Source: Rhododendron vialii
Lineage: Eukaryota > Streptophyta > Magnoliopsida > Ericales > Ericaceae
Assembly: GCF_030253575.1 (NCBI RefSeq)
Contig: NC_080560.1
Span: 42,547,001 to 42,611,000 of the forward strand
Reading direction: 5' to 3'
DNA: 64,000 nucleotides
Shown here: piece after piece, positions 11,009-21,254 of the stretch
Position numbering within the stretch: the first letter of the stretch is position 1
Layout: each line of letters opens with the position of its first letter
The notes under the pieces: generated by a model
Databases searched by the model: none
The model's input: the letters and a program-made list of their open reading frames with translations, nothing else
What the model was told of the DNA's origin: nothing
Program-made: the position numbers and the translations under genes

Positions 11009-11778
11009 CACAATAACAACACTACTTTGGTATTCTATCAAATGATTCATGTACACATAAGATTCAAACACTCTCCAGATTGTGAAAACCAATTTCATAT
11101 TAAAACATGTTCTCTCAAGTTTTTGAAATGGACTCGAGAGAATCAGTGCCTGTGGCACAGTCTCGTTTCATTTATACAGGGTTTTTATAGTATGTCATTC
11201 ACGTAAAAAATTCTTTTGATCAAATTATGTAAATTTCATTATGTCACATTCATGGGCGGAGGGAGAAGAGGTCACAAACTTTCAAATTTCCTCATTTGTC
11301 CAATGAAATATTGTTCTGTTTTGAGAATTTGAATTCTGTGAAGAAACTGCAACAGGAATGAAGCATTTCAGAAAAACTGAATTATAGTGTTGTCTCCTTT
11401 TAGATCTACAATTTTGCTAGTTATCATACAATAAGAATGGATAATACAAACACGTTTTTCAGATTTCAATGCGGGTACAGAGGTTTCATGTACTGTTCAT
11501 AGATACTGAACTCTTTTTTTACAGGAACGTGAGGTCTAAGATTCGACTCCTTTGAACAATAACTCAATAAGTTTGCTCTCGTAATAATCCAAAAAATACT
11601 ACTACCATCTTATTGCCTGGCAGGGGAAAAAAATAGAACTCTTTTTGCACATTAACACAGTCCCTAAATGTAATTGTTACTGTACTATTTTCTATTATTA
11701 ATACATATTAGTTTTGCTATTAGCAAATAGGAAAAATCCAATTAGTTAGGCATTGACCCTATGTCTCGAAAATCCTAA
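11009..11778. other. Intergenic, no gene seen
   Basis: AT-rich stretch between a MITE and an LTR element. No coding or RNA signal. Confidence 0.5.
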
Positions 11779-11783
11779 CTATG

Positions 11784-12182
11784 TGATGCAGGGAGGCGTG
11801 TCGAAATAGAAGAACGCGTAACAAGGATAATCACGAATAAGTTTGAACTAAAGATACTCTCTCTACGAACAAACGATATTGAGAAACTTCTCAATTTTTC
11901 ATTAATCAAATCATAAAACAACTCTCTTAGCCCTAAGGCTTACAACTCAATTTATAATAAACTAAAAATACTAAAAAGGAAACCTAAATAAGGGAAAACT
12001 AAATCTACGTCATATAGAGCAAGAAAACAATAAAGAGGAAATAGAATCAACCTAATTAAAAAAAACCCCATATCCTAGACAATTTATGCTAAAACGGAAA
12101 GATTCCCAGTAAAATACTAATTGCAAAATAATAAACTAAAATTCCTATATTTCTTAAATAATTAAAATATTGGCCTGCATCA
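11784..12182 (-). repeat. 3' LTR of the gypsy element, 399 bp
   Basis: Shares its termini and many internal blocks with the other LTR, for example CAATTTTTC...AATCA and CTTACAACT...TTATA. It is 37 bases shorter and clearly diverged, so the insertion is not recent. Confidence 0.85.
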
Positions 12183-12370
12183 TTCTTCCCGTCTTGAAGA
12201 AACTCGTCCTCGAGTTTATAAAGTTGGATTCGTTGTAATTTGTCTGCATCAATCTTGTACCTCAAATTAATTTTTCGGACCCCAAACTGGAAAGATGAGT
12301 CAAGAAATATAAAAGCAATATTGTTTGACACAACTTGCTCTAAGTACGCAATCCAAATATTCTTCTTCAC
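12183..12370 (-). pseudogene. Gypsy polyprotein C-terminal remnant
   Basis: Minus-strand reading gives NLRYKIDADKLQRIQLYKLEDEFLQDGKNDAGQ (split here: NLRYKIDADK, then KLEDEFLQDGKNDAGQ). It resembles the end of plant gypsy integrase polyproteins (the NxxYKxxADKxRR block and the LxxxxLQxGxNDA tail just before the 3' LTR). The middle of the domain is missing, so the protein cannot work. Confidence 0.55.
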
Positions 12371-12388
12371 AACAGCTTCAATATATTT

Positions 12389-12886
12389 TCAAAAAGAATC
12401 CTCAAATTGATTACCCCAACCAATCTCACCACCTTCAAGCATGGTAACAACTTTTTTTTCCAATATTTTTTGATTTTTTCCTTTTGCAATTTTTTCCACC
12501 GGTTTTTCGTCAAAAACTGGCGGTTTACTCCAATCCACAATTGGATTTGGAATAATATTTGATGTGAACGGCCACTCAATGGTAGCTTCATTCACCATTG
12601 TCCTTCCCCTCGTCTGATGATTACCAGCCAAAGGTTTGGTGATAGAAACGTCATCCGACACCTCCTCCTCTTTCGGAAACCGAGGTTGAACTGGACGATG
12701 GCGAGATGGGATTGCAACTTCAAAAGCCTCCATGGGTTGGGTAAGTGACCCAATTGCCGCCAAGACTTGCTGCAACCTTTCCTCCATTCGAGCATCTCGA
12801 GCAACCTCATCTCGCTCATAGACTTCATCAACACTAGCTGTATGACCTCCTCTTCCACCTCGACCTCCAGCACGTCCTCCGGCCAT
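12389..12886 (-). CDS. Gag-like ORF of the internally deleted gypsy element
   Basis: A 165-codon ORF that starts 19 bases after the primer-binding site, the usual place for gag. It opens with a Gly/Arg-rich stretch (MAGGRAGGRGGRGG), continues with a probable amphipathic helix (MEERLQQVLAAIGSLTQP, about residues 35-52), then a Lys/Glu-rich linker. It lacks a CCHC zinc knuckle and runs into the deletion. It is open but probably not a functional capsid protein. Host function is not suggested. Confidence 0.6.
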   Translation of the reverse strand: MAGGRAGGRGGRGGHTASVDEVYERDEVARDARMEERLQQVLAAIGSLTQPMEAFEVAIPSRHRPVQPRFPKEEEVSDDVSITKPLAGNHQTRGRTMVNEATIEWPFTSNIIPNPIVDWSKPPVFDEKPVEKIAKGKNQKILEKKVVTMLEGGEIGWGNQFEDSF

Positions 12887-12905
12887 AGTCAGGATTGGAA
12901 CGAAA

Positions 12906-12917
12906 GCTCTGATACCA
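12906..12917 (-). other. Primer-binding site for initiator tRNA-Met
   Basis: In sense (minus strand) it reads TGGTATCAGAGC, two bases inside the 5' LTR end. This is the standard plant LTR-element site complementary to the 3' end of initiator methionine tRNA. Confidence 0.9.
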
Positions 12918-12919
12918 AC

Positions 12920-13355
12920 TGATGCAGCACAGCCTCCTTTTACGAAACTATTTGCAAGAAAAGATCACGAACTTGCTTATGTTAAAGATTCTCTCTTTAA
13001 AACATAAACACAAATATGTATGAACTAGAGGTACTCCCTCTTTGAACATACAATAATGAGAAACTCTCAATTTTTCTTTAATTCAAAAAAACAACTCCCT
13101 CAGCCTGAAGGCTTACAACTTATTATATAGGAAAAAACCCTAACCCTAATTGATTCGTCCGAAAAGGAAGCAAAATCAATTAATTAACAAAAATTACCAA
13201 AAGCAAAATTTCTACTTTAGCTAGGAAATCAAATACTAGAAAGAAATATAAGATTGCCAAAACAAAAGGCAACTAAAACAGAATTTCTTAACAAAATAAT
13301 AAACTCAAAATAATGCATAATTAATCTATATTATTCATTTTTCTGTTCTGCATCA
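12920..13355 (-). repeat. 5' LTR of the gypsy element, 436 bp
   Basis: Starts TGATGCAG and ends CTGCATCA on the plus strand, so the ends are inverted copies. It contains a short telomere-like ACCCTAACCCTAA at about 13137. Confidence 0.85.
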
Positions 13356-13514
13356 CTATGCCCGGAAAACATGTGTTTTTCATGGATACTTTCAGGTACC
13401 CTAATACATTTGTATTTGTTTTGTACAAATTATACAATCAATTTCTGAGCACCTACTTTTTCAAGAAATGTGTACGTAATAGGTGAAAGGGATAGTGTAA
13501 AAGTCACTGTAGGC

Positions 13515-13756
13515 TGAGAATTTTTTGGGTGCCTAGTATATATCACGTGGTGTCCGTTCGACACATTTCAACCGTTCATTTCAATTTTAGACGGCTCGAA
13601 TTCGAAGAGAAAAAAAGGAGAGAAAATAGTGGGGTAAGAGAAGAAAGAAAAATTCAATCTAAACCATCCAACACACTTTTAAAACATCTAAATAGGCTGA
13701 TCAAGTATCAAGTGGGCACAGACACGTATACCCACCTAGCACTCAAAAATTTCTCA
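13515..13756. mobile_element. MITE with G-box end (family B, copy 2), about 242 bp
   Basis: Left end TGAGAATTTTTTGGGTGCCTAG matches the reversed right end TGAGAAATTTTTGAGTGCTAG. A TCACGTGGTG block sits 25-30 bases inside the left end, and GACGGCTCGAA lies inside. The flanks TGTAGGC and GGTAGGC suggest a degraded 7-8 bp duplication. Confidence 0.7.
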
Positions 13757-13784
13757 GGTAGGCTGTAGCCAAAATAATAAAAAC

Positions 13785-14001
13785 GGACCCGGGGACCCTG
13801 CCGAGCGGGTGCCGAGCGGCCAATCCGGCCGTTCATCTCGGAATCAACGGCCCGAATCGAAACATCTTTTTCCTTTTCTTTTTCTTTTTTTTTAAATCCG
13901 TTCGGTACCTTTACATCCGGGCCATCCAAAACACTTTTGGACGGCCGAGATGCACTCGGCACCGCTGCCAAGCACCTCTGCTTGGCAGCATCTCCCAATC
14001 C
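13785..14001. mobile_element. MITE, 217 bp, perfect 9-bp TSD AATAAAAAC
   Basis: The flanks AATAAAAAC at 13776-13784 and 14002-14010 match exactly. Left end GGACCCGGGGACCCTGCCGA, right end reversed GGATTGGGAGATGCTGCCAA. Inner blocks GTGCCGAG and GGCCGTC are shared with the G-box MITEs nearby, so it may be a distant relative. The CT-rich centre (13860-13890) splits the arms. It ends about 235 bases from the stop codon of the GATA gene. Confidence 0.8.
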
Positions 14002-14236
14002 AATAAAAACAGGGGAAATCAGAATTAATTAACCATTCTTACATTCCTCTCAATTTTTCCCCTCTCGAACACAATTTAGACGATGATTCCAACTGACCCA
14101 CATAAATGGTGATAACAAATTAAAGAACACAAAATTCACTTAGAAAGATACTACTAGAAGCTAGATTACAATAGATCTTAAATCTTCTTTCTCATCTTAG
14201 ATTTCCAAGATTTAACAAACAATCTACTACTAAAGA

Positions 14237-15184
14237 TTAAGCATAAACAGAGCCACAAGACAGAGCCATCAACAGCACAGCCGCTTGTTCTTCCTCCCCC
14301 AACTTCCTGTGCCGCCGCAGCTTCGCCGCCGCCGATCTCTGCCACACCACCTCCCTCCCCAACGCCATCATCTTCCTCTTAAACGAATCCCCCAATTTAT
14401 TGTTGATGGGATTATTGTTGTTGTTTGCTCTCTTTGATTTCTTGTCTTCCGATGTAGTTGATCCTTTGTTGATACCCAGAAGTGCCCTTCTCTTCTTCCT
14501 GCTTCTGATCCCACAAGCATTGCACAATGACTGCAGTAAACAAAAACCCAGATCACACAATCGAAATCAGACCCAAATAACCAAACATAGCTCGAACAAG
14601 CTATTACTCAACTCGTTTGACTAACAATGTATAAAAAGATTAAGCTGTTTGAGATCAGCTCAAGTTCAACTAAATTAAAGATCATTCGGGATCGATTCTT
14701 CTCGTAAACAAGATAAAGGCTTGAACAGGCTTTGAAGTCCGTTAAGTTATCAAACCGAGCTGGAACAACCAACCGGTCAGCTCGTTCAGCTCTGCCTACT
14801 TTTTAGAGATACGGATCAGACCCAAAATACCTAAATACTAACTGATCAGTGATCAATTTTACCCATTGGGTAGATATGTATGTACAGGTTGTATGGATAT
14901 TGACCAGACCTTAGGGCCAGCTGGGCCGCCCCTCCAGAGTGGGGTTTTGGTGGTCCCACAATCAGCACAGGTCTTCACATAGCTTCCTTCCGATAAGCAA
15001 CCCCCATCCGATCCTTTGCTACTCATCTCTTCAGACTCCGATCCCTGCATCACACAATCCAAAATCAATCTCTTAAATCACATTATATATGTACATGTAG
15101 GTAATATCAACTGTCAAATGAGAAAACAAGAAATAAGCTGGTGATCAGGCGATCAACACTCACTTTATCGGTCAGATCCATCAT
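14237..15184 (-). CDS. B-class GATA transcription factor with C-terminal LLM motif
   Basis: Three coding exons on the minus strand: 15164-15184, 14910-15044 and 14237-14530 (450 bp, 149 aa), all with GT-AG introns. A short N-terminus (MMDLTDK) is followed by one GATA-type finger, CADC-X18-CNAC (C33, C36, C55, C58), with LWRGG in the loop. A basic tail (RKKRR) and an Asn/Lys-rich linker come next, and the protein ends EEEQAAVLLMALSCGSVYA. The X18 loop and the LLM ending match the Arabidopsis GATA15/16/17 group, nuclear factors known to act in greening, branching and light or hormone responses. An intron splits the finger right after GPK, as is common in the family. A likely 5' UTR intron ends at about 15208 (TTGTTCCAG). 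ATG 15182-15184 or the next codon may be used. Which paralogue is not decided. Confidence 0.93.
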
Positions 15185-15720
15185 CGGAATCACCAAACTT
15201 GAAGATCTGGAACAAACCCAGAAAGAATTGATAGCTCAATCGACTTAAACAATGCCCAAGTGATTCTGAAACTTCAAGAAATAATCAGAACCCAGTAAGA
15301 CCAGACCTACTGTGATCACGAAACCCAGTAAAGGAAGGAGCTAGAGAGAGATCTGAGTTCCAAAAAAGAAAAAAAGGCAAATCAGATGAACAGAGTGGAG
15401 TGATCAATGAGATACCCTGATCAAATATGAAGCAGAGTATTCAGGTATCCAAGATATATAGATATAAATAGAGAGAGAGAGGACTGGAATGAGATGGATT
15501 TGAACGGATTTTGGGGTATTTGGGAGAGTGTAGGAATTTGGCTGAGAGAGAGGGAGAGAGTGAACCGACAGAGAGCCACCCGTGGCCGATCCGGGAAAAA
15601 ACCCTGCGGTTTATAAGCGATTCGAGAAAACCCTAGGGGGATCTTGGCGTGAAATGACGAGAATACCCTTGGTGAGGAGACTTTTTTTGGATCATCCAAA
15701 ACACCCGCCAAAAAGATTCT
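15185..15720 (-). promoter_or_regulatory. 5' UTR and proximal promoter region of the GATA gene
   Basis: Holds a probable 5' UTR exon with CT-rich sense sequence (AGAGAGAGAG on the plus strand at 15470-15482 and 15544-15562) and a probable donor GATCAGGGTATCT near 15420. No clear TATA box was chosen. The ORF at 15421-15711 is not coding. Confidence 0.5.
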
Positions 15721-16620
15721 GTGAAATGGAAAAGGGCGCCATCTGAAAATTGCATTTTGGATTTTGGGAAATTGATGGAAGTGATTTTGGTTTTGCCGCT
15801 AAGAATAAGGGCGGTTTTTTTTGGAATAATAAGATCTGCACCGTTGGCTTACCATTCAAAAATGGCTGAGGTTGTTTGAACTTTGAAGTAGGTTTGATTT
15901 ATTTTTTGGGTGCAAAAACTAAAAAAAATTCATGTTTATACTATATTAGTACTTGTAATTGTATGTGTTGGGTTAAGGTTGTGGATCCCGTACCATATCG
16001 GCTGGTATTTACCAAATTTGTAACCCTAAACCTTTAATTTCGTTCTGACTCGAATACTGGACAGTACCAGATTACTAAGGTACCAACTGGTACAGGTCTG
16101 TATCGATCTATTTATACCGGTTAATATCAGACTACTTTAAATGCATTTTTTAAGAATAAATGTGTGTGTTATGCTGAATTTTTGTATGTGGGAAAATAAT
16201 AGTATTAATAGTGGTAAATCCAAAACGGTACCCAATATCTCACTGTTGCCGATACATACCGTATCAGTAGGAAAATCATGTACTTTAGTCAGTACGGTAT
16301 TCAGAACCTTCGTCGGGGTAACACTCGATTCTACGTCAGATACCTACATTGGTGAATTTGAAAATTGGTTAACGACCAGTAGTGTCCGCTTTTATTGTAC
16401 TGTTTTCTTATATATAATATCTGCATTTTCTGGTTGATAGAAAAAATTAGTTAACGATTGTGAAGGCGAAGAAAGTCTAGTACTAGTTGTTTGTTGTTAG
16501 ATCATCTCCAATCCATCTATAAAACTCTAAAATGGAGAATGGATGTAACATATTGAAGGGAAATTTTGTAATTTATTTTCATTTTTTACACTTTATATGA
16601 GAGAATCTAGGAGGGACTCA
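15721..16620. other. Intergenic, no gene seen
   Basis: AT-rich sequence. A piece of 15960-16340 has repeated GGTACC/TACCG words (ACCGTATC, GGTACC, TACGGTAT) as in decayed repeats, but no ends could be placed. Confidence 0.4.
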
Positions 16621-16624
16621 TAGT

Positions 16625-16761
16625 CACCTTGTTTGGTTCAACTTTTTGAAAGTTATTTTGATGTAATAAATGGTAATGAGTAGAAGGAAAAAGAAAAAAA
16701 GGTATTGAGAAATGTGTTGAGAGAAAAATGAGATGAGATGAGAGTTGAACCGAACAAGGTG
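16625..16761. mobile_element. Small MITE, 137 bp, AGT direct repeat
   Basis: Ends CACCTTGTTTGGTTCAAC and GTTGAACCGAACAAGGTG are inverted copies with one mismatch, and AGT flanks both sides (16622-16624 and 16762-16764). Related ends occur at 49117-49260 and, more loosely, at 47221-47398. Confidence 0.7.
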
Positions 16762-16861
16762 AGTACTTTTTAAAAAATTTATCTCCAAAATGTGAGTAAG
16801 ATCTCCATATTTGGAGAACCAGAGGCAATTTGAAAATCCATATATCTAAAAAGTACTAGTT

Positions 16862-17018
16862 AGAGCATGTACATCAAGCATAGGTAAAATACCTACTAAA
16901 AAAGCTACAATTTCTACTTTACTTATCCATTTTTTCTTCCACACCACAACAGTCTCTTCATAATTTTCTCTCTATCCATTAAATTATAGAAAAAAATAAA
17001 ATTGCAGTATATATTTAC

Positions 17019-17052
<34 letters not shown>

Positions 17053-17398
17053 ATGTATGTGTGTGTATATATATAAATACGTTCATATGTACTGTATATA
17101 ACATGTATATTGCACACCTCCATGGTCGCCGGTTGAGATCGAGGTCGAGGTTGCCGTCAAGATCGAGGTTGCCCGGTGAGGTTGAGATCGCCGTCAAGAT
17201 CGAGGTCACCCGGTGAGGTCGAGATCGCCTTCAAGATCGAGTCGCAGTCGAGATCGAGATCTTCGTCGTCGCCGGACCCTAGCCTTTATTCATTGCAGAC
17301 CTCTGCTGTCGCCGACCTCCGCCGTCGCCGCTGACCCAAATCTTCACTGTCAAGATCGTTCTTGCAGAGGTGTTCTTCGTTGAAGGGAGGGAGGGAGG

Positions 17399-17448
<50 letters not shown>

Positions 17449-17613
17449 TAAAAAATTGGGTACCGATGAATAGTACCTCGTTAAATTTTTAGAGGTTTTT
17501 CCACAAATGTAAAATACATGTGGGTTTACCTAGGCTGGTGCAAGCTTATTTTTGTGTCTTTTCTAGCCAAAATTGCCAAAAGAGCAGGTATATCTAGACT
17601 GGTGTACATGCCC
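16862..17613. mobile_element. Probable MITE-like element containing simple repeats and a minisatellite
   Basis: Left end GAGCATGTACATCA and right end TGGTGTACATGCCC are inverted repeats; both flank AGGTAWA/TATACCT-like words. Inside are (TA)n(TG)n at 17019-17075, a GATCGAGGT-rich minisatellite (17118-17250) and (GA)n at 17403-17446. I found no target duplication, so the ends are tentative. Confidence 0.45.
17118..17250 (+). repeat. GATCGAG minisatellite
   Basis: Units of roughly 40 bases built from TCAAGATCGAGGT and CCCGGTGAGGT are repeated about three times with drift, giving a GC-rich island in AT-rich DNA. No protein is encoded. Confidence 0.65.
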
Positions 17614-18600
17614 TGATCAACCTTGCAAGTTGCAAGGATGGAAGAGTATAAGATGAAGAGATTGTCACACTAGGTTCTACATTGGCGATATTGGGAATGT
17701 AATGAACCTCGTAAACTACTACTACTAGTAATTTGGGTTTAAATATTTTGGTATGTAATTAGGCTCCGACTAAATTTTGAGTTCACAGGTTGACACTTTT
17801 ATAGTCTTATTCTTATATAGATACTCTAGTATTAGGTAATTATTGAGGCCGCTACCGATTCTCTACAAAGAAAAATAGCTAGTTTATTTTTCCTTTTTAA
17901 TGTGGTATTAAGCATTATAAATCAACTAATCTGAGCGATCAATTCTACCTTTTATTGGCAGGCATGCCGAACAGAAAAAAAAGGCAAAGTTTTTGATTGT
18001 CAAGTAACTGTCATTACAACTACTTAAAAAAACGTAGTAGTAGTAGTAGCAGCTAGTTTCATAATTAACTGGCTTCTCAAGATCAACTACAGTGATGGCA
18101 GTTTAAATCTTTCTACCAATTATTCTCTCACCATCTTGTTTTGTATAATCTCACCATCTTGTTTTGTATAATACAATATTAAAGAGTGTCAAGGATTTTA
18201 GATTTTCAATTTAAGTGGCAACAATAAATGATAAATCTGAGGTTGACTTCTCAAGACTGCAGTCCTTTTTTTTTTTTTTTAAGTAGTAACCATTATGGCT
18301 ATAAAAGTTGCAGCTATACCATGCACGTGCACAGTACGTGCTACATGCTGCTCTTTTTTCAGAAAAAAAGGTCGAGCTATTTAATATAAACTTCTCTTTC
18401 ACTTTAATTGGCACAAAACTTACTATAAATGTATTTGCTGAGCCAGCTGTTAGAATCCTTGGCCAGCACTTTTGCCATTTCCACTTAGATTTGTTAAGTT
18501 TCAGGAAGGAAATTAACTGTTAAATTTATCCCCCATGGATTACCTAGATCACCATATATATTGATAAATATTCTTTAGAGGCTATCAGATTTAGCTATTG
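17614..18600. other. Intergenic, no gene seen
   Basis: AT-rich. There is a tandem doublet of CTCACCATCTTGTTTTGTATAA at 18126-18172. No coding signal. Confidence 0.45.
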
Positions 18601-18790
18601 GGTGACCTCGCCTCACTTGGTCAAGTTTAATTGCGTCCAAACCAATTCCCTCACCTCTTAAATACATGCTTTCACATGCTACGTACCGAGTTGCACGTGA
18701 GGGGAGAGTAGACGTTATATCACGTTACTTACTTAAGCCATCTAAGCTTGATAAATACAATATATAGTCTACTTCACAATTCTTTTAAAT
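18601..18790 (+). mobile_element. Degenerate TRIM-like element remnant
   Basis: GCACGTGAGGGGAGAGT (18693-18709) looks like the purine tract plus LTR junction seen in the TRIM at 53901-53913, and the following 100 bases echo its LTR in outline. No primer-binding site or first LTR is legible. Confidence 0.3.
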
Positions 18791-18999
18791 CTAGAAAATC
18801 CTAATGTATACCTTCATCGGGGAAGGGAAGTCGGGGTTAGGTTTGAACTCCTCACCAAATGAAGCGTTCATTACTTGTTTTACCAAGGAGGCAACTTCGT
18901 ACACTTCACCTATTGTCAATGAAAGTGTAGATTAGACCCTTAACAAGATCTCTAGCAAAAGATAAAACAAATTATCGGCTAGGTCACAGAATCTTTGGT

Positions 19000-19440
19000 A
19001 GAACCCAGGGCATAAGCCCACCAGGCGACCGCCTAAGGCCTCCCGTTTTGGGCCTAATAATAGGGCCCCAAAATAGTTGAATGTATTAAATATTATGTAT
19101 GCAAATTATTTTACAAATAGGTTGATGTAATACGGTGGTAGAGGTGTGCGTGTTTTGACCAAGGGATCACGAGTTTGATCCTTGGCAACTTCAATTTTGA
19201 AGACCATTTTTTGTTACCCGTACCAAAAAACGATTTCAAAACACAGTTGTCTTGGCTCGCACTCTTGGCTCGCACTCGCGACCTAAGGTACCAATGTAAG
19301 TGGTACAACCACTTTACCACCAAGCTACAGAGCTGGTTTGTTCCTAATAGTGAATAACAAATTTTTATACTAACAAATGAGAGGCCCCATTTTCGACACT
19401 TCGCCTTGGGCCTTGAAAATCTCAAGGTCGGGCCTGGTAG
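19000..19440. mobile_element. Decayed repeat with possible SINE inside
   Basis: The outer parts (GCCTAAGGCCTCCCGTTTTGGGCC at left; GAGGCCCCATTTTCG...GGGCCTTGAAA at right) look like ends of one repeat. Between them TGGTAGAGGTGTGCG and GAGTTTGATCC resemble the A and B boxes of a tRNA-derived SINE. It is too divergent to name. Confidence 0.35.
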
Positions 19441-20089
19441 AATGGGTCAACTCTCAAAGCCTTGTTCACATTTTCGCTCTCAATTATGGCTCTTGCAAGT
19501 TTTAGTATTTTAAAATATATTTCAAAGACGCTTTTATACTCTTGCTCACACACTTGTACTGTGTGACTTATCATAGGTGCTTTATGTTTTGTTAGTTAAT
19601 CATAGGTTTTCTTTTCTAAAAAAAAAAAAAGAAGGCAAGATATACGCTACAATATATATTAAAATTGTTCAAACACACTGATCTTATGCCGCAACTATTT
19701 GTGCAGTTCAATTTTGTACACTAATAGAATAAAGGCTTTTTATTTTATTTTATCCCTAGCTATCTCCTAATATAAATTTATGGAGCCGCCACTGTAATCT
19801 GAGTAACTACCCAGCATGCATGTACACGAGTGACTCGTTGGAGAAAATTTCTCAAATACCCTCGACTCGAGAGGGACTAAAAGAAACCCACATGGGGATG
19901 GATCCAAATTGATTTGTGAGTGGTATTCAATTACACAAGTAGCTCAATGAAAACCATAAAAAACAGCTAAGTTTTTTGAGGTAGATATATTGTTACTAAT
20001 CATGTTATAAGTTAATCACATGACATCACACGAATTGCATGCTTGGATATATGTGAGACAAAAGTACAACAATTGACATGCAAACTAAG

Positions 20090-20441
20090 GTTATCTTTAG
20101 TAATTCAAGGGGTTTGTCGAGTACTGAGAACAAAACAGCGAGGGGCCAGGGCTTAGTGGAATTAGAGAAGTTTTCAAGGAAAGAAAGAAGTTATTTTTGG
20201 TGTCTTGTGGGTCCCTTATGGAAGAGTTTGAAGCGGTGGCTATCAAACATGTCTATCGAGAAGTTAACCGGTGTGTAGATACATTGGCAAATAATGCTTC
20301 GGTTTCGGTTGGAGATTACTATGTTTATCTTTATTTTCCAAGTTGTATTGCGGATGTATTTCGTGCGGATTTATCAGGGGTTATATACCCTAAAACTGTA
20401 AACACTTAATTTAATGCATTTCCATTTTACCAAAAAAAAAA
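20090..20441 (+). mobile_element. LINE 3' fragment encoding the end of an RNase H domain
   Basis: The frame ending at 20409 reads ...AVAIKHVYREVNRCVDTLAN...FRADLSGVIYP, the C-terminal block of the plant LINE ORF2 RNase H domain (HVYREVNxxxDxLAN). A stop, 20 bases of 3' UTR and a poly-A run (20431-20440) follow. It is a 5'-truncated, dead insertion. ORF2 reverse transcriptase is absent. Confidence 0.7.
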
Positions 20442-20565
20442 CGAAGAGAGATGGATGCGAGTACTAGACATACTTTTGTGGTGGAGAGAGGTCTCCTCTG
20501 AAACATGTAAGTTACAAATAGAAGGAGACATTAGAGGGAGATAGATACAATATACAGATCACAAA

Positions 20566-20777
20566 GTTTGCTCAATGGTAGTGCAGTTGGTTGATCAGTC
20601 AGGACGGAGGGGCTTACCATTCCGAGGTCTCAGATTTGACTTTCCTGCATTGCGAAAAGCTCTTGGAGCCACCCAATTCGTAAAGCAAAGGCTAGTGGGG
20701 GGCTGGGGGCTAGAGAATTAGTCTTGTGGTGCGTGCAAACAGACCCGGGAACCACTCTTCATTACAAAAAAAAAAAA
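20566..20777 (+). mobile_element. tRNA-derived SINE (copy 1)
   Basis: The A-box-like TGCTCAATGGTAGTGCAGTTGG comes first, then a decayed B-box (GAGGTCTCAGATTTGACTTT). The tail GAATTAGTC...GTGCGTGCAAACAGACCCGG precedes a 12-base poly-A run. This tail recurs in the other SINEs of this window. Confidence 0.6.
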
Positions 20778-20812
20778 TTTGTTCAAAAATTGTTATAATT
20801 AATGAACGGAAT

Positions 20813-21000
20813 TTGGTCAAGTGAATATGAGAAAGTAATAAGTGTTCTTCATGATCAGGTCGCATGTTTGAATCTCACGGAGATCAAATATTCCGAAACC
20901 TTGAGGCCACTTTGGTTTGTCAGGTCGTTAACTTCAGCTTCGCGAAATTAGTCGATCTGTGAGCAAGCTAACCCGGACGTCCGGTTAAAAAAAAAAAAAA
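20813..21000 (+). mobile_element. tRNA-derived SINE (copy 2)
   Basis: B-box-like GCATGTTTGAATCTCA, tail AAATTAGTCGATCTGTGAGC then AAGCTAACCCGG, and a 14-base poly-A run. Same family as the copy at 20566-20777, which lies head to tail with it. Confidence 0.65.
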
Positions 21001-21254
21001 CAATTGTGACTGTGGACGGAAAATGATGGCTCATGTGACCAAAAAAGAGAAAAACGCGAAAAGGATGGCTCATGTGACAATATTGTTTTGTCACCGAGAC
21101 AAGACAAGGAGTGAGGACCACTTTATTGAAATGATAATTCACAACATCAAAAACTTTTCTCTCTTATTTCACTTTAATAACTGTTTCTACTGCAGGCAAA
21201 TATTGCAGAGAACTGTAAAATTCCAACTGCTTGGCAGCATAAATTCATGTTAGA

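Larger units (their letters stand above)
11784..13355 (-). mobile_element. Complete, internally deleted Ty3/gypsy LTR retrotransposon, 1572 bp
   Basis: Two direct LTRs start TGATGCAG and end CTGCATCA. The element is flanked by CTATG on both sides (11779-11783 and 13356-13360), a perfect 5-bp duplication. It is oriented on the minus strand: primer-binding site at 12906-12917, gag-like ORF, then a polyprotein C-terminal remnant, then a purine tract (GACGGGAAGAA in sense) next to the 3' LTR. Only about 740 bases lie between the LTRs, so protease, reverse transcriptase and most of integrase are gone. It is non-autonomous. Confidence 0.85.

Noticed and set aside
10730-11158. 142-codon minus-strand ORF
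   Set aside because: It spans a MITE with inverted ends and flanking non-coding DNA.
13137-13150. Telomere-like ACCCTAACCCTAA
   Set aside because: Only about two units, inside an LTR; not a telomeric tract.
19125-19200. Possible tRNA gene (A and B box-like words)
   Set aside because: No cloverleaf with paired acceptor and anticodon stems could be drawn; more likely a SINE relic.
20566-21000. Possible tRNA genes
   Set aside because: Boxes are followed by SINE tails and poly-A runs, and stems do not pair.
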